Assembly: GCF_028657195.3 (NCBI RefSeq)
Contig: NZ_JANCPR020000016.1
Location: 1-64,000, forward strand
Source of the DNA: Streptomyces iconiensis
GTDB lineage: Bacteria; Actinomycetota; Actinomycetes; Streptomycetales; Streptomycetaceae
Direction of reading: 5' to 3'
Length of the DNA stretch: 64,000 bases
In this document: in pieces, positions 8,063 to 17,159 of the stretch
Layout: each line of letters opens with the position of its first letter
Position numbering within the stretch: the stretch's first letter is position 1
Position numbers and translations under genes: made by a program
The notes under the pieces: model-generated
What the model was told of the DNA's origin: nothing
The model's database searches: none
What the model saw: the letters and a program-made list of their open reading frames with translations, nothing else

Positions 8063-8638
8063 ATGGGACATCGCGAGGATCTGCTGGAGGGCGCGAAGCG
8101 CTGCCTGCTGGAGAAGGGGTACGGGCGCACGACGGCGCGGGACATCGTGCAGGCGTCGGGGACGAACCTCGCCTCGATCGGCTACCACTACGGCTCGAAG
8201 GACGCCCTTCTCCGAGAGGCGCTCTTCGCATGGATGGGCGAGTGGGCCGACGAGGTGGAGGCGGCCGTCACGCGCCAGGTGCGGCCCGGATCGACGCGGG
8301 TCGAGCGGTTCATGGCCGGGTGGACGGCCATCGCGGAGCTGGTCGGCAAGCACCGGCGCATGTGGGACGCGTCCATCGAGCTGATCCTGCGCTCCAGCGA
8401 CGACAACGACGTGCGCGCGCACTTCCAGGCGGCGCTGCCCGAGGCGCGCGGCGGGCTCGTCGCGATTCTGAACGGTGTGCCGGAGGACGAGGTCACGGAG
8501 GAGGACCTGCGGACCTTCGGGCGGCTCTACTACCTGCTGATGTCCGGGCTCGTGCTGGAGGGGACGCTGTCCCCCGGCGATCAGGTGCCGGGAGAGGCGC
8601 TGGTCGAGGCGATGCGCCGGATCTCCGACGACACATGA
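8063..8638 (+). CDS. TetR family transcriptional regulator
   Basis: 191 residues from ATG 8063. Residues 1-50 form the TetR DNA-binding domain: LLEGAKRCLLEKGYGRTTARDIV, then the recognition helix segment SGTNLASIGYHYGSKDALLREAL. The rest is a helical ligand-binding and dimer domain resembling the C-terminal domain class that controls DHA2 exporters. It is divergent from the exporter with 84 bp between starts, which contain two AGACNNNNGTCT dyads. A candidate -10 (TACCGT, 8051-8056) lies six bases before the ATG with no Shine-Dalgarno, so this transcript may also be leaderless. A hairpin begins right after the stop. Confidence 0.92.
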   Translation: MGHREDLLEGAKRCLLEKGYGRTTARDIVQASGTNLASIGYHYGSKDALLREALFAWMGEWADEVEAAVTRQVRPGSTRVERFMAGWTAIAELVGKHRRMWDASIELILRSSDDNDVRAHFQAALPEARGGLVAILNGVPEDEVTEEDLRTFGRLYYLLMSGLVLEGTLSPGDQVPGEALVEAMRRISDDT

Positions 8639-8665
8639 GAGGCCGCGCCTGAGCGGCGCGGCCTC
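8639..8665 (+). terminator. Hairpin terminator after tetR
   Basis: 10-bp perfect stem GAGGCCGCGC (8639-8648) and GCGCGGCCTC (8656-8665) with a 7-nt loop, starting directly after the TGA of tetR. No T tract follows, which is usual in Streptomyces. Confidence 0.65.
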
Positions 8666-8758
8666 GGGAGAAGCAGAGAAGCACGGGGACACCGGAGCGC
8701 CCGGGAGCACCGGGGACTCCTGGCGGGCCGAGCACACCCGGCGTGCGGAAAAGGGCGT

Positions 8759-9163
8759 CTACCAGCGGTAGTGCGGGTAGGCGGCCGGCGTTTCGGTGGA
8801 CACGATCTCGCGGCCCAGCGGCACCAGCGAGACCGGCACCATCTTGAAGTGGGCCACGCCGAACGGGATGCCGATGATGCTCAGGCACAGGCCGATGCCC
8901 AGCGTGATGTGGCCCAGGGTGAGCCAGAGCCCCGCGAAGATGAACCAGACGACGTTGCCGATACCGGAGGCGGCGCCGGCGCCCGGCCGTACGACCGTGG
9001 TGCGGCCGAATGGCCACAGCGCGTAGCCCGCGATACGGAAACAGGCCAGGCCCCACGGGATCGTGATCACGAGGATGCAGCAGATGACGCCGGCGAGCAG
9101 ATAGCCGAGGGCCATCCACAGCCCGGAAAAGATCAGCCAGATGATGTTGAGGAGGGTCTTCAC
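8759..9163 (-). CDS. YccF domain (DUF307) inner-membrane protein
   Basis: 134 residues from GTG 9163, whose first bases overlap the htpX stop by 4 bp (GTGA). Two repeated halves are visible, each with the pattern IIWLIFSGLWMALGY / VVWFIFAGLWLTLGH followed by a hydrophobic segment and IPWGLACFRIAGYALWPFG / IPFGVAHFKMVPVSLVPLG. This is the hallmark of the duplicated YccF domain. About four membrane segments are predicted. The biochemical role of the family is unknown. The coupling to htpX suggests a role in membrane protein quality or envelope stress. Confidence 0.85.
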   Translation of the reverse strand: MKTLLNIIWLIFSGLWMALGYLLAGVICCILVITIPWGLACFRIAGYALWPFGRTTVVRPGAGAASGIGNVVWFIFAGLWLTLGHITLGIGLCLSIIGIPFGVAHFKMVPVSLVPLGREIVSTETPAAYPHYRW

Positions 9164-10023
9164 CCGCGCCAGCCTGCCATCTTCTCCAGCCGGGCAACAC
9201 GCTCGGCCATCGGCGGATGTGTGGAGAAGAGCTTGGAGAGTCCCTCGCCCTTGCGGAACGGGTTCGCGATCATCATGTGTCCCGCCGTCTCCAGGCGGGG
9301 CTCGGGCGGGAGCGGCAACTGCTGTGTGCCCAGCTCCAGTTTGCGCAGCGCCGAGGCGAGCGCGAGGGGGTCACCGGTCAGCTGGGCGCCCGCGGCGTCG
9401 GCCTCGTACTCGCGTGAGCGGGAGACGGCGAGCTGGATGAGCGAGGCGGCGACCGGGCCCAGGACCATGATCAGCAGCATGCCGAACAGACCAGGGCCCT
9501 CGTCGTCGTCCGAGCGGCCGAAGGGGATCAGCCAGGCGAAGTTGACCAGGAACAGCACAACGGAGGCGAGGGCTCCGGCGACCGACGAGATGAGGATGTC
9601 GCGGTTGTAGACATGGCTCAGCTCATGGCCGATGACGCCGCGCAGCTCGCGCTCGTCGAGGAGGCGCAGGATGCCGTCGGTGCAGCAGACGGCCGCGTTC
9701 CTGGGGTTGCGGCCGGTCGCGAAGGCGTTCGGCGCCTGGGTCGGCGAGAGGTAGAGCCGGGGCATGGGCTGGCGCGCGGCGGTCGACAGCTCACGCACCA
9801 TCCGGTACAGCTGCGGCGCCTCGAACTCGCTGACAGGGCGGGCACGCATGGCGCGCAGGGCGAGCTTGCCGCTGTTCCAGTAGGCGTACGCGTTGGTACC
9901 GAGCGCGATCAGCAGAGCGAGGATCAGACCCGTCGTGCCGAAGAAGCCCCCGATGACGAGGATGAGCGCGGACAGCCCCCCGAGAAGCAGAGCTGTCCTC
10001 AGCCCGTTGTGTCGGCGGTGCAC
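9160..10023 (-). CDS. htpX: HtpX membrane zinc metalloprotease
   Basis: 287 residues from GTG 10023, with GGAGG seven bases upstream. The catalytic motif HELSH (residues 133-137) supplies two zinc ligands, and the SRSREYEADAAGA segment (about 201-213) supplies the glutamate ligand. Two N-terminal and two central hydrophobic segments anchor it in the membrane, with the active site facing the cytosol. The family cleaves misfolded membrane proteins and is stress-linked. It is the first gene of a two-gene unit with the YccF protein. Confidence 0.93.
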   Translation of the reverse strand: MHRRHNGLRTALLLGGLSALILVIGGFFGTTGLILALLIALGTNAYAYWNSGKLALRAMRARPVSEFEAPQLYRMVRELSTAARQPMPRLYLSPTQAPNAFATGRNPRNAAVCCTDGILRLLDERELRGVIGHELSHVYNRDILISSVAGALASVVLFLVNFAWLIPFGRSDDDEGPGLFGMLLIMVLGPVAASLIQLAVSRSREYEADAAGAQLTGDPLALASALRKLELGTQQLPLPPEPRLETAGHMMIANPFRKGEGLSKLFSTHPPMAERVARLEKMAGWRG

Positions 10024-10213
10024 GGTACGCCCTCCAGATGGTGCGGCAGGGGCCCCAAGCCAGGTGGTGTCAGGAGGTGCCAGGTGGTGCCTCCACCTCC
10101 AGCGGCCCCTTCCAGTGGACCCTCCCTCCCCAGGTCAACGGATCGCGGGTGGGCGCAGTTCCCTCACGCCGCCTGCCCGGACCCTCCTCACCTGCCCGCA
10201 CCGCCGGCAGGGA

Positions 10214-11164
10214 TCACTGGTAGGCGCTCTCCACCAGGCGTGCCTTGTAGAGCCTGCCGCCCGGGCGCTGGGTGGCCGCCGAGGGCCAGCGGAAGTGCAC
10301 CCAGGAGGTGCCGAACGGGTTGCTGGCGTCCTGAGGTGCCGAGGTCCACAGTCCCTCGCCGCTGCTGTGGCGTGAGAAGGACTTCACGTACTTACGGGTA
10401 CTGCTGACTTCCATGGCGGCCGGATTCCGTTTGTCGACCTTGTAGACGTGGCCGCTGTCGGTGACGTACAGCACGTTGGTGTCCGTGTAGTCGGGCTGTA
10501 CGTCGTGGCCGTTGCCCGCGATGGCCCACTCCCCCGCCTTGACCAGCTTGATGTTCTGGTACGTCCCTTCGACGCGGTAGGAGCGCAGTACGGTGCCGCC
10601 GACGGCCCACAGGAGGTTGAACAGCGGGTCCCACAGGACGCCGTGTGCCTGACGGAAGGGATAGGAGCGCAGGTATTTCAGCGAGCTGATGCTGCCGTTC
10701 GCCGGCCCGTACAGATGCAGCGAGCCGCCGTTCTTGCCGGGGTCGGTGCGGGTGCCGGCCACGACGACGGCACCGGGGCCGCGTACGCGCTCGATGCAGT
10801 GCGGGTAGTTGTTGAACGTCGCCTGCCACAGGAGCTTCTTGTCGCTGCGGCGGCGGATCTCGGCATGCCCCTTGCCGTTGCCCGGGCTGCCTCCGGCGAC
10901 CATGAAGACCGGTCCGTCGTTGTTGGTGTCCCGGAAACGGGTCTCCAGGACGTCTCCCCAGCCGGGGTTGAAGCTCCACTTGATGTTGGCGTCGGTGAAC
11001 TGGTCACCTCTGTTGAAGACGCAGACGTTGTTCCTGTTCACGTCGAGCACGGCGAGTTGGTAGGCGGGCGCCGCCTGGGACTGCCCCGTGGCCAGTGCGC
11101 CCAGTGGCAGGGCCGCACCCGCCGCCACGGTCCCTCTCAGCAGGCTGCGTCTGTCGATGCTCAT
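10214..11164 (-). CDS. Tat-exported DUF6528-like protein
   Basis: 316 residues from ATG 11164, which has a GAGGGGGA about 12 bases upstream. The N-terminus MSIDRRSLLRG is a twin-arginine signal, followed by a hydrophobic stretch and a likely cleavage after SQAAPA. The mature part has repeated short strands (YQLAVLDVNRNNVCVF, GPVFMVAGGSPG, GAVVVAGTRTDPG, NVLYVTDSGHVYKVD), which suggests a beta-propeller-like extracellular protein. I recall this pattern as DUF6528, a family with no known activity. It stands alone between htpX and the second nuo operon. Confidence 0.65.
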   Translation of the reverse strand: MSIDRRSLLRGTVAAGAALPLGALATGQSQAAPAYQLAVLDVNRNNVCVFNRGDQFTDANIKWSFNPGWGDVLETRFRDTNNDGPVFMVAGGSPGNGKGHAEIRRRSDKKLLWQATFNNYPHCIERVRGPGAVVVAGTRTDPGKNGGSLHLYGPANGSISSLKYLRSYPFRQAHGVLWDPLFNLLWAVGGTVLRSYRVEGTYQNIKLVKAGEWAIAGNGHDVQPDYTDTNVLYVTDSGHVYKVDKRNPAAMEVSSTRKYVKSFSRHSSGEGLWTSAPQDASNPFGTSWVHFRWPSAATQRPGGRLYKARLVESAYQ

Positions 11165-11348
11165 GTCGCGTGTGTCCCCCTCGTCCGGAACGGCCCGATG
11201 ACCACCCTCGTACCGGAGACGCCCCCGCACAGCGGGAGGTTACGGCTCCGGTTGTGCGGGTTCCGAGGGGGCGGGAGAGCGGTGCCTCGCCCGGCGCCGT
11301 ACCGGGCGGCCAGGGGCGGGAGCGGGAGCGGGTGCCGGCCCCGCGGGG

Positions 11349-12965
11349 TCAGAAGAGCGTGGTGTCGGCGAACCGCAGGATCAGCTGCGGGGCGCCGGAG
11401 ACCGCGAGCGCGAGCACGCCCGTGAGCGCGACCGTCACCGTCAGCGGCACCGTGAACCTGACCGGCACGGGTCCCGCGCCACCGGGGGCGCCCGCACCGG
11501 CCATGAGGGGCTCGCCGGGGACGCGCTCGCCCTCGCCGGCTCCCGCGCCCGTACGGAAGAGGATGGCGGTCCACTTGAGGTAGTAGACGAGGGCGATCAC
11601 GACGTTGACCGCCATGACGACGGCCAGCCAGCCCAGGCCCGCGTCGACGGCCGCGTCGAAGACCGTGACCTTGGCGAACAGGCCGATGATGCCCGGAGGC
11701 AGTCCGGCGAGGCAGAGCAGGAAGAAGCCGAGCGCGAGTGCAGCGAAGGGGTGCGCGTCGACCAGGCCCCTGTAGTCGGTGATCCGGTTGCTCCGGACGC
11801 CGCGGCCGACTACGGCTGCCACTCCGAAGGCTCCGAGGTTCACGACGGCGTACATCAGCGCGTAGGCGACCGTCGCGCCCACGGCCCTTCCCGGGTCGTC
11901 CGCGTACGCAGCCGAGGCGATCGGCACCAGCAAGTAGCCGGCCTGTGCGACGGAGGACCAGGCCAGCAGCCGTACGGCGCTGTGCGCGCGGTCGGCGCGC
12001 TGGCGCAGCGCGGCGAGGTTGCCGACGCTCATGGTGAGCGCGGCGAGCACGGCCAGCGCGGGGCCCCAGGTGCCGGCGTAGGAAGGGAACGCTCTGACGG
12101 TGACGAGGATCAGCCCGGAGAAGCCCGCAGCCTTGCCGATGACCGACAAGTAGGCGGCGACCGGCAAAGGCGCACCTACGTAGGTCTCCGGTACCCAGAA
12201 GTGGAAGGGCGCGGCGGCCGTCTTGAACGCGAAGCCCACCAGGGTCAGTGCGACGCCCGTGGCGGCGAGCGTGCCCAGGCGGCTGTCGGCGGCGGGGAGC
12301 CCCTCGGCGACGGCGTCCAGGTGCATGCTGCCGGTGGCGGCGTAGACGAAGCTGACGCCCAGGAGCATCACGGCGGTCGCGGTGACCGAGGACAGGAAGA
12401 ACTTCAGCGCGGCCTCGGAGGACAGCCGCTGCCCGCGCCGCAGGCCCACCAGAGCGAACGCGGGGAGCGAGGCGACCTCCAGTGCGACCACGAGCGTGGC
12501 CAGGTCGCGCGAGGCCGGCAGCAGCGCGGCCCCGGCGGCCGAGGACAGCAGCAGGAACCAGAACTCGCCCGCGGGCAGCCGCTCCTCCTCGACGGCCGTC
12601 AGGGACAGCAGCGCCGTCACGAAGGCGCCGCCGAGCACCAGTAGCTGGATGGCGAGCGTGAACGGGTCGGCGACGTAACTGCACGCGCGGGAGCCCTCGG
12701 TGAGGCAGAAGGTCGTCCTGTTCTCGCCGACGAGCGGGATGATCGCCAGTCCGGCCACCGCGAGCCCTCCGGCGGAGACCCAGCCCAGGAGGCGCTTGTG
12801 GCGGTCTTCCAGGAAGAGGTCCAGGACGAGCACGGCCAGCGCGACGACGGCCGCGACGGCGGGAGGTGCCAGGGCGGCCCAGTCGACGGACTGGACGAGG
12901 CTCTGGTCGCTGGTGAGCGTCTGCCGTCCTTCGGAGGCGAGGGCTGCGAGTGCGGGGGGTGTCAT
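11349..12965 (-). CDS. nuoN2: NADH-quinone oxidoreductase subunit N, second set
   Basis: 538 residues from ATG 12965, which overlaps the nuoM2 stop by 4 bp. It is one of three antiporter-like membrane subunits of complex I. The conserved TM5 glutamate lies in ALEVASLPAFAL and the TM7 lysine in FKTAAAPFHFWVPETY, so proton-pumping residues are retained. About 14 transmembrane segments are present, matching normal NuoN. This is the last gene of the ten-gene nuo2 operon. A 184-bp gap without a clear terminator separates it from the DUF6528-like gene. Confidence 0.9.
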   Translation of the reverse strand: MTPPALAALASEGRQTLTSDQSLVQSVDWAALAPPAVAAVVALAVLVLDLFLEDRHKRLLGWVSAGGLAVAGLAIIPLVGENRTTFCLTEGSRACSYVADPFTLAIQLLVLGGAFVTALLSLTAVEEERLPAGEFWFLLLSSAAGAALLPASRDLATLVVALEVASLPAFALVGLRRGQRLSSEAALKFFLSSVTATAVMLLGVSFVYAATGSMHLDAVAEGLPAADSRLGTLAATGVALTLVGFAFKTAAAPFHFWVPETYVGAPLPVAAYLSVIGKAAGFSGLILVTVRAFPSYAGTWGPALAVLAALTMSVGNLAALRQRADRAHSAVRLLAWSSVAQAGYLLVPIASAAYADDPGRAVGATVAYALMYAVVNLGAFGVAAVVGRGVRSNRITDYRGLVDAHPFAALALGFFLLCLAGLPPGIIGLFAKVTVFDAAVDAGLGWLAVVMAVNVVIALVYYLKWTAILFRTGAGAGEGERVPGEPLMAGAGAPGGAGPVPVRFTVPLTVTVALTGVLALAVSGAPQLILRFADTTLF

Positions 12966-14713
12966 CGGGTCACTCCTGGCAGGAGGCTCTGCACGGCCGG
13001 GTCGGTGAGCCCCAGGAGGGCCGCGGGCCACAGCCCGGCGAGGACGGTGAGGACGACCAGGGGCGTCCAGGCAGCGAACTCGTACGTACGGACGTCGGGC
13101 ATCGTGGCGAGGCGTGCCCGGCCAGGTGCGGCCGGCCGGCCCGCCTCGGCCGGTCCGCCCGGCCCCGTCGGGTCGGGCCGGGAGCTGTCAGCGGCGGCCG
13201 GTTCCGCTCCCGCGGGGTGCGGCGCGTGATCGGGCTCGGCGGGGTCTCCCATGCAGACACGGCGTACGACGACGAGCATGTAGGCCGCCGTCAGGAGGGT
13301 GCCGACGGCTCCGAACGCCATGAAGACCAGGAACGCGGGCCGGCTGAGCCCCGGGGCCGGGTCGAAGGCGCCCAGGAGCGCGAGCAGTTCGCCCCAGAAG
13401 CCGGCGAGCCCCGGCAGGCCCAGGGAGGCGACGGCTGCGAAGGCGAGGAGCCCGCCGAAGCGTGGTGCCTTGCCGTAGAGCGCGGCGCCGCTGGCGCCGG
13501 AGAGGCTGTCGAGGTCGGTGGTGCCCGCGCGGTCCTTCAGCGCGCCGACGAGGAAGAAGAGCAGGCCGGTGATGAGGCCGTGGGCGATGTTGGCGAAGAG
13601 GGCGCCGTTGACGCCGGTGTGGGTGAGGGTGGCGATGCCCAGGAGTACGAAGCCCATGTGGCCGACCGACGAGTAGGCGATGAGCCGCTTCAGGTCGCCC
13701 TTGGCGCCCTTGGCGCCCTTGCGCGCGAGGGCGAGGCAGGCCAGCGACCCGTAGATGATGCCGACCACGGCGAAGGCGGCCAGATACGGCGCGAACGTCT
13801 GCGCGCCCTCCGGCGCCGCGGGCAACAGGATGCGCACGAACCCATAGGTGCCCATCTTCAGCAGAACGCCGGCGAGCAGTACCGAGCCCACGGTCGGAGC
13901 CGCCGTGTGCGCGTCGGGGAGCCAACTGTGCAGCGGCCACATGGGCGCCTTCACGGCGAGGCCCACTCCGATGGCGAGCGCGGCGACGATCTGTGCCGTA
14001 CGGCCGACCCCGGAGCCCTGTGCCTCTGCGAGCCGCACCATGTCGAACGTACCGGCGTTCAGGCCGAGTACGAGCAGGCCGAGCAGCATCACGACGGAGC
14101 CGAGCAGCGTGTAGAGGATGAACTTCCAGGCCGCCGGCCCGCGCCCGCCGCTCTCCTTGCCCGCGCTCCCGGCCGGGGCGCCATGTGCGGCGCCCTCCGG
14201 CTGGCCCCAGCGGGCGATGAGGAAGTACATCGGGATGAGCACCATCTCGAACGCCAGGAAGAACAGCATCAGGTCGAGCACGGCGAACGTGGCGAGGGTG
14301 CCGCACTCCAGGACCAGCAGCAGCGCCACGAACGCCCTGGGGCTCGGGCCCGCTGGCATCTTGAAGTAGCTGTAGAGCGCGCACAGGAACGTCAGCAGCG
14401 CGGTCAGCACCAGCAGTGGCAGCGAGACACCGTCCGTGCCGAAGTGCAGCCGGACACCGAGCGCCGGAATCCAGCTGACGCTCGACTCGGCCTGCATGGC
14501 GGCCGGTTCACCGTGGTCGAACCCGACCGCCAGCGCCACGGCCGCAACCAGGACGGCGCCTGTGACGGTCACGCCGTGCCGCAGCACCGCCTGGTCGGGG
14601 TCGCGGCCCCGCAGCCCCGGAGGCGCGGGCAGCAGGGCCGCCACGGCGCCGAGCAGCGGCACGACCACGACGGCGAGGAGAAGCGCCTGCATCACGGTGT
14701 CGTCGAACGGCAT
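12962..14713 (-). CDS. nuoM2: NADH-quinone oxidoreductase subunit M, second set
   Basis: 583 residues from ATG 14713 (MPFDDTVMQALLL). GTG codons at 14716 and 14722 are alternative starts; a GGAGG at 14726-14730 could serve any of them. TM5 Glu is seen in LAFEMVLIPMYFLIARWG and the pumping lysine in KAPMWPLHSWLPDAH. There is a hydrophilic insert of about 20 residues (PEGAAHGAPAGSAGKESGGRG), and near the C-terminus a longer Pro/Ala/Glu-rich loop before the last helices. Both make it slightly longer than the main-operon NuoM. Confidence 0.88.
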   Translation of the reverse strand: MPFDDTVMQALLLAVVVVPLLGAVAALLPAPPGLRGRDPDQAVLRHGVTVTGAVLVAAVALAVGFDHGEPAAMQAESSVSWIPALGVRLHFGTDGVSLPLLVLTALLTFLCALYSYFKMPAGPSPRAFVALLLVLECGTLATFAVLDLMLFFLAFEMVLIPMYFLIARWGQPEGAAHGAPAGSAGKESGGRGPAAWKFILYTLLGSVVMLLGLLVLGLNAGTFDMVRLAEAQGSGVGRTAQIVAALAIGVGLAVKAPMWPLHSWLPDAHTAAPTVGSVLLAGVLLKMGTYGFVRILLPAAPEGAQTFAPYLAAFAVVGIIYGSLACLALARKGAKGAKGDLKRLIAYSSVGHMGFVLLGIATLTHTGVNGALFANIAHGLITGLLFFLVGALKDRAGTTDLDSLSGASGAALYGKAPRFGGLLAFAAVASLGLPGLAGFWGELLALLGAFDPAPGLSRPAFLVFMAFGAVGTLLTAAYMLVVVRRVCMGDPAEPDHAPHPAGAEPAAADSSRPDPTGPGGPAEAGRPAAPGRARLATMPDVRTYEFAAWTPLVVLTVLAGLWPAALLGLTDPAVQSLLPGVTR

Positions 14714-14718
14714 CACGA

Positions 14719-16743
14719 TCACGCGCCTCCGTTTCCGGTCGCGGCGAGCACGGCGGCGATCGCGAGCACGAGGGAGCCCGCGAGGAGCGCGCCGAGATAG
14801 GTCTGCACATTGCCCGTCTGGGCCCTGCGTACGGCGGCGCCCAACAGGCGCGAGCCGCGTCCCGCGCCGTTCACGTAGGCGTCGACGACCTCGCGGTCGA
14901 GGAAGCGTACGAGCCGCGCGGCGCCCTGTACGGGGCGTACGACCAGCGCCGTGTAGGCGGCGTCCAGGTGGAAGCCCGCTGCGGCGTGCCGGTGCAGCGG
15001 TCCGAGCAGCAGCAGTCCTGGATCGGCGTCGGTATCCGGGTGGAGCGCGGCGTGCGCCGTGGTGTGCCGCCAGGTCGCGTACGTCAGGATGCCGCCGACC
15101 AGTGCGACACCGGTGGCGAGCACGGACGTGGTCAGCGTCGGCGCGAGCGAACCGCCGTCGAACCAGTCGGGCAGCGCGAGGAAGCCCAGGCCGAACGCGA
15201 GTGAGGGCACCGCGAGCACCCATAGGACAACGGTCATGACGGCGGGTTCGCGCGGATGCCCATGGGCCTCACGCTCGGGCTCGGGGCTCGCCAGCTCGGT
15301 CTCGGGCGCCTGTGAGGGCACCTCGTCAGGCACGTGTTCGGCCGCCTTCTCGCTGTCCACGGCGAGCGGCGCCGACGCGGCCCGGCCCCGGAAGGCGAGC
15401 AGCCACAGGCGTGCCGCGTACGCGGCGGTGAGCAGCGCGGTGAGCAGTCCTGCCGCCAGGACGATCCAGCCGGCGGCCACGGGGACGCCGTGCTCGTCGC
15501 CGAAAGCGGCGTGCTCGGCTGCGGCGAGCACCGCCTCCTTGGAGAAGAAGCCGGCGAACGGTGGGATCGCGGCGAGCGCGAGCAGCGCGACACTCATCGT
15601 CCAGTAGGCGTCGGGGGCGCGCTTGGCGATACCGCCCGTACGGGCCATGACCGTGAGGGAGTTGGTGCCGGCGGCGTGGATGAGGACGCCGGCGGCGAGG
15701 AAGAGCAGGGCCTTGAACGCGCCGTGCGCCAGCAGGTGGAAGACGGCGGCGCCCCGGTCGGCGACGGCCAGCGCGCCCGTCATGTACGCGAGTTGGCTGA
15801 GGGTGGAGTACGCGAGTACCCGTTTGATGTCGTCCTGCGCGAGCGCGGCCAGTGCGGCGCCCGCCATGGTGACGGCCGCCATGAGCGCCATGACGACCAG
15901 CGCGACGGCCGAGGCGGCGAAGACCGGCAGCAGCCGCGCGACGAAGTAGACACCGGCGGCGACCATCGTCGCCGCGTGGATCAGCGCGGAGACCGGTGTG
16001 GGGCCCGCCATGGCGTCGGGCAGCCAGGAGTGCAGCGGGAACTGTGCCGACTTCCCGGCCACACCGGCGAGCAACAGGAGCGCGATCAGCGTGGGGCGCT
16101 CCAGTTCGAGCCCGGACAGCTCCGAGGTCAGGCGCGTGACGATCGAGCTGATGCGGAAGGTGCCCGCCTCGGAGGCGAGGGCGAGGATGCCGATGAGGAA
16201 CGGCACGTCACCGAGCTTGGTGACCAGGAACGCCTTGAGGGACGCCGCACGCGCCGCCGGCGTCTCCCAGTAGTGCCCGACCAGGAAGTACGAGCAGATG
16301 CCCATGATCTCCCAGCCGACGAGCAGCACGATCAGGTCGTCGCTGTAGACGACCAGGAACATCGCGGCCGTGAAGAGGGAGACGAGCGCGGCGTAGGACG
16401 GATAGCGGGGGTCGTCGCGCAAGTAGCCGGTGGAGTAGAGCTGCACGCAGGTCGCGACGGCGCCGACGAGGACCGCGACGAGAACGGCGAACCCGTCCAC
16501 GTTCAGGGCGAGCTGGATGTTCAGCGCGTCGTTGCCCGTGGGCGTCAGCTCCGTCGCGGCACGCAGCGGGGCACCGCCGCCCTGGCGTACCGCGACGATC
16601 ACCGCGAGAACGGCGGCGACGGCGGTGGGCAGGACCGCGAGGGGGCGTACGAATCCGGGCGCGCTGCGGCCCGCGAGCAGACCGGCGACGGCGCCGAGGA
16701 AGGGCAGGACGGGAACGAGCGCTGCGAGGGTCATGGTGCTCAC
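14719..16743 (-). CDS. nuoL2: NADH-quinone oxidoreductase subunit L, second set
   Basis: 674 residues from GTG 16743, overlapping the nuoK2 stop (GTGA) and preceded by GGAGGC. It is the distal antiporter-like subunit. Motifs GWEIMGICSYFLVGHYW (TM5 Glu) and KSAQFPLHSWLPDAMAGPTP (TM7 Lys) are intact, as are the HAATMV and STLSQLAYM segments. Between the pumping domain and the C-terminal anchor helices lies a Glu-rich loop around SEKAAEHVPDEVPSQAPETE. The membrane arm therefore looks competent for ion translocation. Confidence 0.9.
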   Translation of the reverse strand: MSTMTLAALVPVLPFLGAVAGLLAGRSAPGFVRPLAVLPTAVAAVLAVIVAVRQGGGAPLRAATELTPTGNDALNIQLALNVDGFAVLVAVLVGAVATCVQLYSTGYLRDDPRYPSYAALVSLFTAAMFLVVYSDDLIVLLVGWEIMGICSYFLVGHYWETPAARAASLKAFLVTKLGDVPFLIGILALASEAGTFRISSIVTRLTSELSGLELERPTLIALLLLAGVAGKSAQFPLHSWLPDAMAGPTPVSALIHAATMVAAGVYFVARLLPVFAASAVALVVMALMAAVTMAGAALAALAQDDIKRVLAYSTLSQLAYMTGALAVADRGAAVFHLLAHGAFKALLFLAAGVLIHAAGTNSLTVMARTGGIAKRAPDAYWTMSVALLALAAIPPFAGFFSKEAVLAAAEHAAFGDEHGVPVAAGWIVLAAGLLTALLTAAYAARLWLLAFRGRAASAPLAVDSEKAAEHVPDEVPSQAPETELASPEPEREAHGHPREPAVMTVVLWVLAVPSLAFGLGFLALPDWFDGGSLAPTLTTSVLATGVALVGGILTYATWRHTTAHAALHPDTDADPGLLLLGPLHRHAAAGFHLDAAYTALVVRPVQGAARLVRFLDREVVDAYVNGAGRGSRLLGAAVRRAQTGNVQTYLGALLAGSLVLAIAAVLAATGNGGA

Positions 16744-17159
16744 GCGTGCTGCCTCCCCGCGGGGTCGGGGCCTGGCCCCGGGCCGTTGTCAGTGGCGGGT
16801 GTCACACTCGCCTCATCGCTTGAACCGCCGCCCGAGCCGCCCTGTGGCCCCTCGCTCTCGCGGAGGTCCCTGAGTCTGTCGATGTCGCTGCTGCCGCGGT
16901 TGCGGTAGACGAGCAGCACGATGGCCAGACCGATGCCGATCTCGGCGGCGGCGATGGCGATGACGAAGAGGGTGAGCGCCTGGCCCGCGTGCAGTGCGTC
17001 GCGGAGCCAGACGTCGAAGGCGACGAGGTTGAGGTTGACGGCGTTGAGCATCAGCTCGACGGACATCAGCACCAGGATCACGTTGCGGCGTGCGAGGACG
17101 CCGTAGAGGCCGACGCAGAAGAGGAGGGCAGCGAGCACGGCGGGATAGGCGAGGTGCAT
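16740..17159 (-). CDS. nuoK2: NADH-quinone oxidoreductase subunit K, second set, with long tail
   Basis: 139 residues from ATG 17159, which shares one base with the nuoJ2 stop (TGATG). Three membrane helices occupy residues 1-95, with the two buried glutamates in LVLMSVELMLNAVNL and AAAEIGIGLAIV. Normal NuoK is about 100 residues; here 40 further residues (RLRDLRESEGPQGGSGGGSS and beyond) form a disordered Gly/Ser/Pro tail. The core is fully conserved. Confidence 0.9.
   Translation of the reverse strand: MHLAYPAVLAALLFCVGLYGVLARRNVILVLMSVELMLNAVNLNLVAFDVWLRDALHAGQALTLFVIAIAAAEIGIGLAIVLLVYRNRGSSDIDRLRDLRESEGPQGGSGGGSSDEASVTPATDNGPGPGPDPAGRQHA

Noticed and set aside
12950..14800. Long plus-strand open frame opposite nuoM2
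   Set aside because: A charged, repetitive translation typical of a shadow frame; the minus strand encodes a clear membrane protein.
15334..16908. Plus-strand open frame opposite nuoL2
   Set aside because: Same reason: Glu/Arg/Gly-rich shadow of a conserved complex I gene.
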